64,000 bases of DNA from Streptomyces sp. SAI-127 (lineage in GTDB: Bacteria; Actinomycetota; Actinomycetes; Streptomycetales; Streptomycetaceae), in NCBI RefSeq assembly GCF_029894425.1, contig NZ_JARXYJ010000001.1, positions 558,001-622,000 on the forward strand, written 5' to 3'. Below are positions 23,528-31,872 of this stretch, one piece after another. Positions within the stretch are counted from its first letter, which is position 1. The number at the start of each line of letters is the position of its first letter. The position numbers and the translations under genes are program-made. The notes beneath the pieces are model-generated. The model was not told where the DNA came from. It worked only from the letters and a program-made list of their open reading frames with translations, and searched no databases.

Positions 23528-24424
23528 GTGAACACGCTTGTCGACACGGCACGGGGAACCGAGAGGCCGCCGGTGCCGACGCCCAGCACACGACGCCGTG
23601 GCGCCCGTCTGCGCGGACCACGCATGGCCCTGTACGCCCTGCTGATCGCCGGAGCGCTGGAAGCACTGGTGCCGGTGCTGTGGATACTGAGCGGATCCCT
23701 GCAGAGCGCCGAGCAGCTGTACAAGGGAACTGACCCCATCCCTCACCCCTTCGAATGGGGCAACTTCGCCACCGCGTGGAACGAGGGCGGCTTCAGCCAG
23801 TACCTGCCCAACAGCCTCCTCTACACCGCGGCCTCGGTCGTCGGGATCCTGGTCATCGCGAGCATGGCCGGGTACGCCCTGGCCCGCATCGAGTTCCCCG
23901 GACGAGGTGCCGTGGTGGGCGCCATCCTCGTCATCATGATCATCCCTCTGCCGGCCTCGTTCATCGCCCAGTACAAGCTGCTGATCACGCTCGGGCTCGC
24001 CAACACCCGCGTCGGCTACATCCTCGTACTCATCGCCGGCGGGCTGCCGATCTCCATCCTGATCATGCGCGGGTTCTTCGCCAGCCAGCCCAAGGAACTG
24101 GAGGAAGCCGCCGCCATCGACGGTGCCTCCCTGCTCGGCACCTTCTGGCGGATCATCCTCCCGCTGGCCCGGCCCGGTCTGGTCGCGGTGGCCGTCATCC
24201 AGGCCATGGGGGTCTGGAACGAGTACCTCATGGGACTGGTGCTGTTCAACGACAGTTCGCTGATGCCCGTGCAGCGCGGGCTCACCAACTTCGTCTCGGC
24301 GGAGTCCCCGCAACAACAGATCCTGCTCGCCGCCTCGCTCATCGCGGTGCTGCCGATCGTCGTCTTCTACGCGATCGCACAGCGCCACATCATCAGCGGT
24401 CTTTCGGCCGGAGCGCTCAAGTGA
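23528..24424 (+). CDS. Sugar ABC transporter permease (MalG-like)
   Basis: 298 residues from a GTG at 23528; AAGGGA lies 8 nt upstream, which favours it over a TTG at 23522 that overlaps the previous stop. A positive N-terminal tail is followed by six membrane segments and the EAA loop LEEAAAIDGASLLGTFWRII. No ATP-binding protein gene follows, so the transporter probably uses a shared ATPase encoded elsewhere, as known for MsiK in Streptomyces. The operon ends here, in a patch of broken genes. Confidence 0.9.
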   Translation: MNTLVDTARGTERPPVPTPSTRRRGARLRGPRMALYALLIAGALEALVPVLWILSGSLQSAEQLYKGTDPIPHPFEWGNFATAWNEGGFSQYLPNSLLYTAASVVGILVIASMAGYALARIEFPGRGAVVGAILVIMIIPLPASFIAQYKLLITLGLANTRVGYILVLIAGGLPISILIMRGFFASQPKELEEAAAIDGASLLGTFWRIILPLARPGLVAVAVIQAMGVWNEYLMGLVLFNDSSLMPVQRGLTNFVSAESPQQQILLAASLIAVLPIVVFYAIAQRHIISGLSAGALK

Positions 24425-24464
24425 CCGGGCAGCGACCACCAGTGAGGAAGCCGCAATGATCAAG

Positions 24465-24645
24465 AGCGTCAGGAGTGTGGGGCCAGCCGGCCGGGGAGCC
24501 AGCAGCACGCCGAGCAGGCCGAGGACGGCCGGAACCATCGTCATGCGGACCACGAAGGCGTCCAAGGGTCACGGCGGCCGCCGTCATCATGATGGCCGTC
24601 TTCGCCGGGTTCATCGGGTCCAGCGAGCAGGACGGCGTGCCACCC
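24465..24645. pseudogene. Scrambled MMPL-transporter fragment with an inversion
   Basis: On the plus strand, about 24562-24640 encodes TAAAVIMMAVFAGFIGSSE, a segment near the C-terminus of MMPL/RND permeases. On the minus strand, about 24565 down to 24465 encodes DAFVVRMTMVPAVLGLLG, the segment that normally follows some 20 residues later in the same proteins. The two parts point away from each other, so one has been inverted relative to the other. Nothing else of the roughly 700-residue protein remains. Confidence 0.6.
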
Positions 24646-24649
24646 GGGC

Positions 24650-25030
24650 GAGATGCGCCCCGGCCGTCTTACCGGCCCTCGCCGCAGCCCTGTCCAGCGC
24701 CAGACCCCCGGCCGCCGCCCAGACGTCCACGGCCACGGCCACGCACACGGCGCAGGCCGACCAAGCGCGGGTCGACATCAAGGAACTGCCCGTGCCGCCG
24801 ACCGCCCCGCAGGACGGGGTCCGCACCCATCCCACCGGCTGCGTCTCGGCCGACTGGGGCGGCCTGGGATTCCCCGGCTCCACCAGAGACGCGAAGTTCG
24901 TGTTCCCCGGCATCACCTACGCCGGGGCGCCGGCCTCCCCCTCATGTCGGGGAACGGCGTCCAGGCCGTCGGCACGCTGACCACGAGCATCGACACGACC
25001 ACCTACAGCCAGCCGGCCAACGGCAGCTGA
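24650..25030 (+). pseudogene. Remnants of secreted or surface protein genes
   Basis: An Ala-rich stretch (PAVLPALAAALSSARPPAAA, like a signal peptide) runs into VDIKELPVPPTAPQDGV and FVFPGITYAGAPASP in one frame. The next frame then gives MSGNGVQAVGTLTTSID and TTTYSQPANGS before a stop at 25030. The frames do not join, no start is clear, and no complete domain is visible. I read this as one or two truncated exported-protein genes between the transporter and the beta-galactosidase. Confidence 0.45.
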
Positions 25031-25097
25031 TCCGGGGGCAGCAGGTCTTCCCCGCCGCCCTCCCTGCACCCAACTCTGCCTTCAGGAGGCCCACTTC

Positions 25098-27248
25098 ATG
25101 GCGGACCTGCCCGCCCGCGTTCTCTTCGGTGCCGCGTACTACCACGAGTACCGGCCGCCCTACGGCACCGAACAGGCCGAGGAGCAGCTCAAGAACGACC
25201 TCGACCTGATGGCCGAGGCGCATTTCACCGTCATCCGGGTCGGCGAGTCGGTCTGGTCGACCTGGGAGCCGGAGAACGGAACGTTCGACCTCGACTGGCT
25301 CCAGCCCGTCCTCGACGGCGCCCGGGAGCGCGGGATCTCCGTCATCCTGGGCACACCGACCTACGCGGTCCCGCCGTGGCTGGCCCGGCAGTACCCGGAG
25401 ATCTGCGGCGAACGGGCCACCGGGCAGCGCATCGGCTGGGGAGCGCGTCAGGAGGTCGACTACACCCACCCCGCCTTCCTCTTCCACGCCGAACGCGTCA
25501 TCCGCCGCATCCTCGCCCGTTACGCCCGCCACCCCGCGGTCATCGGCTTCCAGGTGGACAACGAGCCCGGCCTGGAGCTCTTCCACAACCACGGTCTCTT
25601 CCAGCGCTTCACCGACCACCTGCGCCGCAAGTACGGTGACGTGGAGACCCTCAACCGGGAGTGGGGCCTGGTCTACTGGTCGCACCGCCTGACCACGTGG
25701 GCCGACCTGTGGACGCCGGACGGCAACGCCCAGCCGCAGTACGACGTCGCCTGGCGGGAGTTCCAGGCCGGGCAGACCACCGAGTTCATCGCCTGGCAGG
25801 CGGGCATCACCCGCGAGTACGCCCTCCCCGAGCAGTTCGTCACCACCTGCGTCTCCTATCCCCGCCCGGGGGTGGAGGACCATGAGCTCAACGAGGCCCT
25901 GGACATCGCCGCGGGCAACCCGTACTACGCGATGCAGGACGCCCTGCTGCTGCCCGACGAACGCGAGGCCGAGCACGGGAAGACCACCGGCGCCTGGTCG
26001 ATCTCCCAGATCGCGGACCGGATGTACTCCTCCCGCCAGGCCCCGTTCCTGGTCACCGAGACCAACGCGGCCACCATCGGCGGTTGCTGGGACAACCGCC
26101 CCGCCTACGACGGCCAGTGGCGGCAGGCCGCGTGGGCGCTGGTGGCGCGTGGGGCGCGGATGATCGAGTACTGGCACTGGCACACCCTGCACTTCGGGGC
26201 CGAGACGTACGTGGGCGGCATCCTCCCGCACAGCGGCAGGCCGGGCCGTGTGTACGACGAACTGGCCCGCTTGGGAGGCGAGTTCGAAACCGCGGGCCCG
26301 CTGGTCGCCGGCATCGAGCCGGACGCCGACATCACCATGGTGTACTCGACGCCGAGCAAGTGGCTGATGCAGAAGTACCCGCCCCTGGCGAACCAGCACG
26401 GCGGACCCGATCCGGCCGCCTACCACGGCATCTTCGATCCCTTCTACCGCGGCGCCTTCGAGGCGGGCCGACAGGTCCGCATCGTGCACGCCCGCCAGCT
26501 GCACGACCCCCGCGGCGAAGTCCCCGGTCCGAGCCCCGAGGAGGCCGTACGCCTCCATCCGGTCCTGGTCGTTCCGGCGCTGTACGTGACCGACGACGGG
26601 ACACTGGACTGGCTCGCGGCCTACGCCCACGCGGGCGGCCACCTGGTCCTCGGACCGCGGACCGGCTACGCCGACCACGAGGCACGGGCCCGCCAGGAAC
26701 CCGCACCGGCACGACTCACCACGGCCGCCGGAGTCCAGTACGAGGAATTCAGCAACCTGGTGCGGGAAATCCCGCTGCGCGCTGTGCCCGGCAGCCCGCT
26801 GGAGCTGCCGGAGCAGGCGACGGCCACGCGCTGGGTCGACGGACTCACGGCCCTGGACGCCGAGGTGCTCGCCGCGTACGGCCACCCGCACTTCGGACGC
26901 TGGCCCGCCATCACCACCCGCCGCCACGGCGCGGGCCGGGTCACCTGCGTCGGCACTGTTCCCGGCCGCGACCTCGCCAGGGCGCTCGCCGCCTGGCTGG
27001 CACCCGCCCCGAGCAGCGGCTGGCAGAACCTGCCGCCGTCGGTCACCGCCGCCACCGGGACCTCCCCCGACGGCCACCGCGTCCACGTCGTCCACAACTG
27101 GAGCTGGGACCCCACGCACGTCACGGCACCGGTGGCACTCGCCGACGTGCTCGACGGCACCTCCGCACCCGCCGGCACAGCACTGCGCCTCGGCGCCTGG
27201 GACGTACGGATCTTCGTCACCGCGGGCGACGAGACGGCCTCAGCCTGA
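25098..27248 (+). CDS. GH42 beta-galactosidase
   Basis: 716 residues from an ATG with AGGAGG 8 nt upstream. The (beta/alpha)8 catalytic domain occupies about residues 1-390, with the acid/base Glu156 in VDNEPGLE and the nucleophile Glu321 in LVTETNAATIGG. It is followed by the trimerisation domain (about 400-600, class I glutamine amidotransferase-like fold, HPVLVVPALYVTDDG) and a small C-terminal beta domain. There is no signal peptide, so it is cytoplasmic. It would remove beta-galactosyl groups from oligosaccharides taken in by the upstream transporter, working with the rhamnosidase on mixed plant glycans. Confidence 0.92.
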   Translation: MADLPARVLFGAAYYHEYRPPYGTEQAEEQLKNDLDLMAEAHFTVIRVGESVWSTWEPENGTFDLDWLQPVLDGARERGISVILGTPTYAVPPWLARQYPEICGERATGQRIGWGARQEVDYTHPAFLFHAERVIRRILARYARHPAVIGFQVDNEPGLELFHNHGLFQRFTDHLRRKYGDVETLNREWGLVYWSHRLTTWADLWTPDGNAQPQYDVAWREFQAGQTTEFIAWQAGITREYALPEQFVTTCVSYPRPGVEDHELNEALDIAAGNPYYAMQDALLLPDEREAEHGKTTGAWSISQIADRMYSSRQAPFLVTETNAATIGGCWDNRPAYDGQWRQAAWALVARGARMIEYWHWHTLHFGAETYVGGILPHSGRPGRVYDELARLGGEFETAGPLVAGIEPDADITMVYSTPSKWLMQKYPPLANQHGGPDPAAYHGIFDPFYRGAFEAGRQVRIVHARQLHDPRGEVPGPSPEEAVRLHPVLVVPALYVTDDGTLDWLAAYAHAGGHLVLGPRTGYADHEARARQEPAPARLTTAAGVQYEEFSNLVREIPLRAVPGSPLELPEQATATRWVDGLTALDAEVLAAYGHPHFGRWPAITTRRHGAGRVTCVGTVPGRDLARALAAWLAPAPSSGWQNLPPSVTAATGTSPDGHRVHVVHNWSWDPTHVTAPVALADVLDGTSAPAGTALRLGAWDVRIFVTAGDETASA

Positions 27249-27249
27249 G

Positions 27250-27262
27250 GGAGCTGCTCCCC
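27250..27262 (+). terminator. Short hairpin after the beta-galactosidase gene
   Basis: GGGAG CTG CTCCC begins directly after the stop codon. The stem is short and lacks a U-run, so this is only a weak terminator candidate. Confidence 0.35.
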
Positions 27263-27347
27263 CCTGACGCCCTCCCGAGGCGCAGATCATGGTCATCACG
27301 AGTGTCGCGCCCCAGCCTTCACCAACCCACGGGGCGTCGCCAGACAC

Positions 27348-27725
27348 TCAGATTTTCCAGGAGCGAACTTGGTCGGCGACTTCGGGAACCCGCAGGCGGG
27401 CGTCGCGGATTTTCCGTACAAGGTCGGACAGGGCGCCGTAGGGCGGGTCGATGCCCTCGCCGGACTGGTCCATGTACTGGGCCGCGACGAACGCGGCGTA
27501 GAGGCTGTTGCGGTGCGGGAGCGGCTCCAGGCGCACGATGGTGTGCATGAGCGCGGCAGCCCGCCAGGCGGCGTCCGGGTCGGCTGCCTGAAGGGTGGGG
27601 AGTTTGGTCTTGTGCCGGGCCACGGCGGCGACCAGGGCGGAGTAGTCGGCGACGGACATGTCCTCGGAGCCGAGGGCGGTCTCCTGGACGTCGAGGAGCC
27701 AGGAGACGTCGATGTGCAAGTGCAT
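27348..27725 (-). CDS. Fic/Doc-type toxin component of a toxin-antitoxin pair
   Basis: 125 residues; the ATG at 27725 overlaps the antitoxin stop by one base (TGATG). The sequence resembles actinomycete proteins annotated as Fic-family toxin components: an N-terminal LHIDVSWLLDVQE, a central AAWRAAALMHTIVRLEPLP and GIDPPYGALSDLV. Instead of the canonical Fic loop HxFxxGNKR there is PHRNSLYAAFVAAQYM, so the AMPylation or phosphorylation motif is degenerate. It could use a changed chemistry or be weakened. The gene order (antitoxin, then toxin) and coupling are typical of type II systems. Confidence 0.75.
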   Translation of the reverse strand: MHLHIDVSWLLDVQETALGSEDMSVADYSALVAAVARHKTKLPTLQAADPDAAWRAAALMHTIVRLEPLPHRNSLYAAFVAAQYMDQSGEGIDPPYGALSDLVRKIRDARLRVPEVADQVRSWKI

Positions 27726-27964
27726 CAGGCGGCCGCGGCCCCGCCGGGGCGCTCGGCAGGCGGGATTTCGTCGGGGAATGCGTCGTCGAACTCGTCGCGC
27801 AGCCGGTCGGCCCAGGCGCTCGCGCCCGTGATGAACTGCTTGCGCTGCATCTCGCGGACACCGAGGTCGTGCAGGTACTGCTTGAGGCTCTTGCCCTCGG
27901 CGGCCGCGGCCGCACGGACTCCTTCGAGCTCTTCCTCGGTGAACGGCACGTTCAGGGATGGCAT
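27725..27964 (-). CDS. Antitoxin component, ribbon-helix-helix-like
   Basis: 79 residues from the ATG at 27964. The N-terminus, MPSLNVPFTEEELEGVRAAA, and the following AAEGKSLKQYLHDLG match the short beta-strand plus two helices expected of a ribbon-helix-helix DNA-binding antitoxin. The acidic, Pro-rich C-terminus (DDAFPDEIPPAERPGG) would wrap the toxin. The start codon lies 10 bp from a perfect 17-bp palindrome, so it probably represses its own operon. Translation is coupled to the toxin gene. Confidence 0.78.
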   Translation of the reverse strand: MPSLNVPFTEEELEGVRAAAAAEGKSLKQYLHDLGVREMQRKQFITGASAWADRLRDEFDDAFPDEIPPAERPGGAAAA

Positions 27965-27973
27965 ACACCAGAT

Positions 27974-27990
27974 GGTACCTAGTAGGTACC
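27974..27990. promoter_or_regulatory. Toxin-antitoxin operator GGTACCTA-n-TAGGTACC
   Basis: A perfect 17-bp inverted repeat with 8-bp arms around a single base, 10 bp upstream of the antitoxin start. The position suits autorepression by the antitoxin or the toxin-antitoxin complex. Confidence 0.75.
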
Positions 27991-28242
27991 GCGTGTGTGA
28001 ACCGTCAGCGGAACGCCGTACGACGCACCCGTGCCGGTCTCCGCGAACGGGACACAAGAGCTCCGCTCCCCCGCCCTCCCGCTCGGCGCCGGAGCGCGGG
28101 AACGCTGCGTCAACGCTTCCCCAGCTCCAGAGCGGCAGCCCGGTCCGGTTCGCAGCTCATGGGGCTGCCGGCCCGCGAACCCGCGCGCTTTCGGGGCGGT
28201 CGACGCCGTTGCCGGAGCGTGCGGGGTGGGGATATCACCGGA

Positions 28243-29310
28243 TCAGTCGTCCTGGTCGGGCTCCGTCTCCTGGCGGTCGATGCCGGTGGTACGGAACCGG
28301 CTGCGGTAGCCGCCCGGCGAGACGCCGAGGTTGCGGCGGAAGATCCGTCTCATCGTCTCCGGGGAGCCGAAGCCGGCACGCCGTGCGACGGACTCCTGGC
28401 TGTCATCGCCGCTCACCAGGAGAAGCTTGGCCGCCTCCAGCCGGGTCTGCTCCACGTAGCGGGCCGGTGTCACGCCCACCTCGTCGCGGAACATCCGCCC
28501 CAGGTGGCGTTCGCTCACCGCGGCGCGTGCGGCCATCGCGGCAGTCGAGTGGTCCGCCGCCGGATCGAGGACCACTGAGTCCAGGACCTGGCGCAGGCCG
28601 CGCGTGGTGGGGGCGCCCGCCTCGGACCAGACGCTGAACTGGGCCTGGCCGCCCGGGCGTTGCAGGAAGACAACCATCCACCGGGCCACCCTGCGGGCGA
28701 CGTCGGTGCCGTAGTCGTTCTCTACGATGGCCAGGGCCATGTCGGTTCCCGCGCTGATGCCGGCACCGGTGACGAAGGGGCCGTCCTGGACGAAGAGGGC
28801 GTCCAGATCCACCTTGATGCGGGGGTACTCCCGGGCGAGTCGCGCGCAGTGCGCCCAGTGGGTCGTCGCTCGGCGTCCGTCCAACAGCCCGAGGGCCGCC
28901 AGCACGAAGGCGCCGGTACAGACGGAGGCGATTCGCGAGGCCCGGGGCGCCAGCTCCTGGACCATCGCCAGCGCCTCGGGGACCGTGTCCGGGGTCAGCT
29001 CCTCCGGAATGTCGTGCGTGCCCGAAGCGAACGTGAAGTCGGCCGGTACACCTCCCGGCACGAGGAGGGTGTCAATGGAGTCGGGAGCGTCGGTCACGGG
29101 CATGTCCGCGCTCAGCCGCGTGAAGGCGGTGGTCCCGACCGGTTGCCCCGTGGGCGAGACCAGCAGCACGCGGTAGCGGGCCCCGAAGTCGTTGGCCCGG
29201 GCGAAGATCTCCAGCGGCGCCGCCACGTCCTGCAGCGTCACCTTGTCGTACAGGACGAAGACCATGGTCCGCTCGGCGCCGTGGTCCGCGGCCGCGATAC
29301 TCCGGTTCAT
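28243..29310 (-). CDS. GlxA-family regulator (DJ-1/PfpI domain plus AraC helix-turn-helix)
   Basis: 355 residues from an ATG with GGAGG 7 nt upstream. Residues about 15-190 form a DJ-1/PfpI glutamine-amidotransferase-like domain with the nucleophile-elbow Cys in ASVCTGAFVLAALG. The C-terminal part (about 235-330) is an AraC/XylS double helix-turn-helix (VSERHLGRMFRDEVGVTPARYVE shortened: SERHLGRMFRDEVGVTP, and SPETMRRIFRRNLGVSPGGY). Such proteins often activate catabolic or nitrogen-related operons. It is divergent from the nitrile hydratase operon and is the best local candidate for its regulator, although the 640-bp gap leaves this open. Confidence 0.88.
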   Translation of the reverse strand: MNRSIAAADHGAERTMVFVLYDKVTLQDVAAPLEIFARANDFGARYRVLLVSPTGQPVGTTAFTRLSADMPVTDAPDSIDTLLVPGGVPADFTFASGTHDIPEELTPDTVPEALAMVQELAPRASRIASVCTGAFVLAALGLLDGRRATTHWAHCARLAREYPRIKVDLDALFVQDGPFVTGAGISAGTDMALAIVENDYGTDVARRVARWMVVFLQRPGGQAQFSVWSEAGAPTTRGLRQVLDSVVLDPAADHSTAAMAARAAVSERHLGRMFRDEVGVTPARYVEQTRLEAAKLLLVSGDDSQESVARRAGFGSPETMRRIFRRNLGVSPGGYRSRFRTTGIDRQETEPDQDD

Positions 29311-29438
29311 ACTCCGACCTCCTGAGTGGAGCGAGGCTTGCCCTCGTGTCCGAAATCGTGGCTCGTGTGTCCGTTGCAGCCCTTGGCCCCTGTGCCCTCC
29401 AGACGGGAACGTGGAGGCCGAGCAATCACCTGGCCGGC

Positions 29439-29456
29439 TATCCGGGTTCCCGGATA
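29439..29456. promoter_or_regulatory. Perfect 18-bp palindrome upstream of glxA-type gene
   Basis: TATCCGGG TT CCCGGATA lies 129 bp upstream of the glxA-type start, in the region divergent from the nitrile hydratase operon. It may bind a regulator of either unit. Confidence 0.55.
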
Positions 29457-29543
29457 TACCGGGTGAGGAATACTAACCGCACCGAGACCTGATTGGTCCA
29501 GTGCTCATATCGACTTTGCAGCCTCCCATGGCCTCACCGACAG

Positions 29544-29562
29544 GCCGCCTGGGCGGCTTTTT
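29544..29562 (+). terminator. Intrinsic terminator in the glxA-NHase intergenic region
   Basis: GCCGCC TG GGCGGC followed by TTTTT is a classic rho-independent terminator on the plus strand, uncommon in this genome. No plus-strand gene precedes it for 2 kb, so it either ends a small RNA started near 29330-29460 or acts as an attenuator before the nitrile hydratase operon. Confidence 0.65.
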
Positions 29563-29949
29563 CTGCGTTGACACAAAATGCCGCCGCCGTCAATTCAGGA
29601 CATCATTTATTCAGCCATCGTTAACTTTCGTGAAACACGGTAGCCTGAACCTATTGATGTCTCACCGCGCCGTAGCCGACACAATTGGCACCGACGTAAC
29701 CGCGGTCGTCGAGGGGCACCCTGCCAGGACGTATTCGGCAACAGAAGCTGAAGAAGCACGCCCGCCCACGTCCGAATCAAAAAACACGAACCACCGGATT
29801 CGGAACCAGCAAACCGACCCTCTGCGCGACTTCCGCGCCAGGGAGCCCCATTCTCTTCCGCCCCTCAGCGGGCCAATTATCACCTGCCCATGCTCGGGCA
29901 CGAATTCCGCCGGGCCGTGAGAACCCGGCGCCAGAGGAGTGGTTTGGCC
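29563..29949 (+). other. AT-richer leader before the nitrile hydratase operon
   Basis: This stretch is visibly lower in GC than its neighbours. TTGACA at 29568-29573 is a good -35 box but a matching -10 box is weak. TAGCCT, ending about 10 nt before an ATG at 29657, could drive a leaderless 87-codon open frame (MSHRAVADTIGTDVTAVVEG onward) that lacks a ribosome-binding site. I do not call it a gene. Confidence 0.4.
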
Positions 29950-30468
29950 ATGCGCCAGCTAAATGCTCTTTCGATCAGTATCGGCGTGCTCGGCGGAGTC
30001 GCCACGCTGATCACCGCAACCGTCCTGACCGTTCCGGTCTGGGTCATCTTCATTGCCTGGGCCTCCTTCTTCATTCTCGGAGCCGGCACCGACGGCATGG
30101 CGAGGTCGATCGCCTCGAACCTGACCGGCATTGTCATCGCCTCGCTCACACTGCTGGTCATCCACGCGCTGGGCGGTGGCACCGCCATCGCCGCCATCGC
30201 CGTGGGCGTCGGCAGCGCCGCCATGGTGCAGGCGTCGAAGATCCCCCTGCTCTCGAAACTCCCGGCCATCGTGTGGGGATTCGCCTCCACGGTCGGCACC
30301 GTGGCCGCCACCGGCCACGACATCACCACCGCGTCCATCAGCAACCCGGCGCTCGTCGCGGCGCTGTCCATGGTCCTGGGCGCTGTGTTCGGCATCGCCT
30401 CGGAGTACTGGGGAGCCGCGATGACCGCACGCCCGGCCGCCGAGCCGACCCCGGAAGGGCAGTCATGA
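29950..30468 (+). CDS. DUF1097-family membrane protein
   Basis: 172 residues from an ATG at 29950, with GAGGAG about 10 nt upstream. About five hydrophobic segments alternate with short loops (for example VPVWVIFIAWASFFILGAG and GTAIAAIAVGVGSAAMV), matching the DUF1097 inner-membrane family. It overlaps the nitrile hydratase beta gene by 4 bp (ATGA), so it is clearly part of this operon. A role in nitrile or amide uptake, or in metal supply, is possible but not shown. Confidence 0.75.
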   Translation: MRQLNALSISIGVLGGVATLITATVLTVPVWVIFIAWASFFILGAGTDGMARSIASNLTGIVIASLTLLVIHALGGGTAIAAIAVGVGSAAMVQASKIPLLSKLPAIVWGFASTVGTVAATGHDITTASISNPALVAALSMVLGAVFGIASEYWGAAMTARPAAEPTPEGQS

Positions 30469-31217
30469 AACTTCAGCACCATCTCGGAGGCCTGGAAAAC
30501 CTCGGCCCCGTCGCCTACGAGCCCCGTGTCTTCGTCGAGGACTGGGAGCAGCGCATCTTCGGCATCCACGTCGCGATGATGGGCCTGAGCGCCCACCTCG
30601 GCGACGCCGTACCCCAGTACCCGATCGACGACGTACCCACTGCCTTCTCCTCCGTCTGGACCTGGGCGGACCTGCGCAAGGGCGCCGAGGCGATGCACCC
30701 CTTCGCCTACTTCCAGTACCGCTACTACGAGAAGTGGCTCGGCGGCATCGGCGGATTCTTCGTCTCCCAGGGCTACATCACCGCGGAGGAGCTGGACGCG
30801 AAGGCCGCGGAGTACCTCCAGGAGCCGGGACTCGACCTGCCCGAGGGCGGGGACGAACGCATCGACGACCAGGTCGTCCGTTACCTGCGCGAGGGCGACT
30901 CACCCCGCCAGGGTCCGGCCGAATCCCCCGCTTTCGCCGTCGGTGACCGGGTGACCGTCACGGACGTGCCGCCCACCGAACACACCCGGCTGCCGGGCAA
31001 CCTGCGCGGCCGCACCGGCACCGTGGAGCGCGTCTTCGAGGGCAACTACGGCTACTTCTGCTCCACCGGCCCCGACGGCATCGGAGAGCCGATGCCCGTC
31101 TACGCCGTCCGCTTCGAACCGACCGACATCTGGGGAGAACTCGCCGAACCCGGCGCCGTGCTCTACGGCGAGCTCTACCAGGCCTACCTCACCCACGCGA
31201 CGGAGGAACAGCAGTGA
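30465..31217 (+). CDS. nthB: Nitrile hydratase beta subunit
   Basis: 250 residues. The N-terminal GGLENLGPV and the following W-rich helical region (FVEDWEQRIFGIHVAMMG) are typical of the family. The C-terminal SH3-like barrel shows FAVGDRVTVTDVPPTEHTRL, GRTGTVERV and YAVRFEPTDIWG. It pairs with the alpha subunit to form the alpha-beta dimer that hydrates nitriles to amides. The beta-before-alpha order is the one known for cobalt-type enzymes. Its start and stop overlap both neighbours, giving a tightly coupled operon. Confidence 0.93.
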   Translation: MKLQHHLGGLENLGPVAYEPRVFVEDWEQRIFGIHVAMMGLSAHLGDAVPQYPIDDVPTAFSSVWTWADLRKGAEAMHPFAYFQYRYYEKWLGGIGGFFVSQGYITAEELDAKAAEYLQEPGLDLPEGGDERIDDQVVRYLREGDSPRQGPAESPAFAVGDRVTVTDVPPTEHTRLPGNLRGRTGTVERVFEGNYGYFCSTGPDGIGEPMPVYAVRFEPTDIWGELAEPGAVLYGELYQAYLTHATEEQQ

Positions 31218-31840
31218 CCGTTCAGTTCGGCTACCCCGAGGACCGCGAAGCCCACAGCGCCGCCCGCGTGCGGGCGCTGGAAGCCCTGCTCATCGAAAAG
31301 GGCGTGATCACCGACGCCACCGTCGACAAGGTCCTCGGCTACTTCGAGACCGACATGACGCCGCTCAACGGAGCCAAGATCGTCGCCCGCGCCTGGACCG
31401 ACCCGCAGTTCGCGGAACGACTCGTCAAGGACACACCGGCCGCCGTCGCGGAACTCGACCTCCCCATCGGCATGGACGGCGCCGAAGGAGAACACCTGCA
31501 GGCCGTGGCCAACGCCCCCGGCGTGCACAACCTGGTCATCTGCACCCTGTGCTCCTGCTTCCCCTGGCCCGTGCTCGGCCTCCCGCCGTACTGGTACAAG
31601 GACCCGACCTTCCGCGCCCGCGCGGCCCGGGAGCCCCGTGTGGTGCTCAAGGAGACCGGCCTGGACCTCGACCCGTCCGTCGAACTGCGGGTGTGGGACA
31701 GCAGCGGCCATTCCCGCTGGTTCGTCATTCCGCAGCGCCCCTCCGGAACCGACGGCATGACCGAAGAGGAACTCGCCGCCCTGGTCACCACCGAATCGAT
31801 GATCGGCATCGCCGCGGTTCCCTCTCCCGCCGCCGCCTGA
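31214..31840 (+). CDS. nthA: Nitrile hydratase alpha subunit, cobalt type
   Basis: 208 residues from a GTG that overlaps the beta stop. The metal-binding motif is CTLCSC (Cys110, Cys113, Ser114, Cys115). Thr rather than Ser at the second position marks the Co(III) class in the established scheme, where two of the cysteines are oxidised to sulfinic and sulfenic forms. The preceding residue is Ile in place of the usual Val. The following FPWPVLGLPPYWYKD is also typical. It is the catalytic subunit, and the operon's Ni/Co permease supports cobalt use. Confidence 0.95.
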   Translation: MTVQFGYPEDREAHSAARVRALEALLIEKGVITDATVDKVLGYFETDMTPLNGAKIVARAWTDPQFAERLVKDTPAAVAELDLPIGMDGAEGEHLQAVANAPGVHNLVICTLCSCFPWPVLGLPPYWYKDPTFRARAAREPRVVLKETGLDLDPSVELRVWDSSGHSRWFVIPQRPSGTDGMTEEELAALVTTESMIGIAAVPSPAAA

Positions 31841-31872
31841 GCCGCACCCGGACACCACAGAAAGGGAAACCC

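Noticed and set aside
24456..24980. 174-codon plus-strand open frame as a gene after the ABC permease
   Set aside because: It crosses an inverted MMPL fragment and unrelated debris; no continuous domain is present.
29657..29920. 87-codon open frame before the nitrile hydratase operon
   Set aside because: No ribosome-binding site and a polar, unremarkable sequence; mentioned only as a possible leaderless frame.
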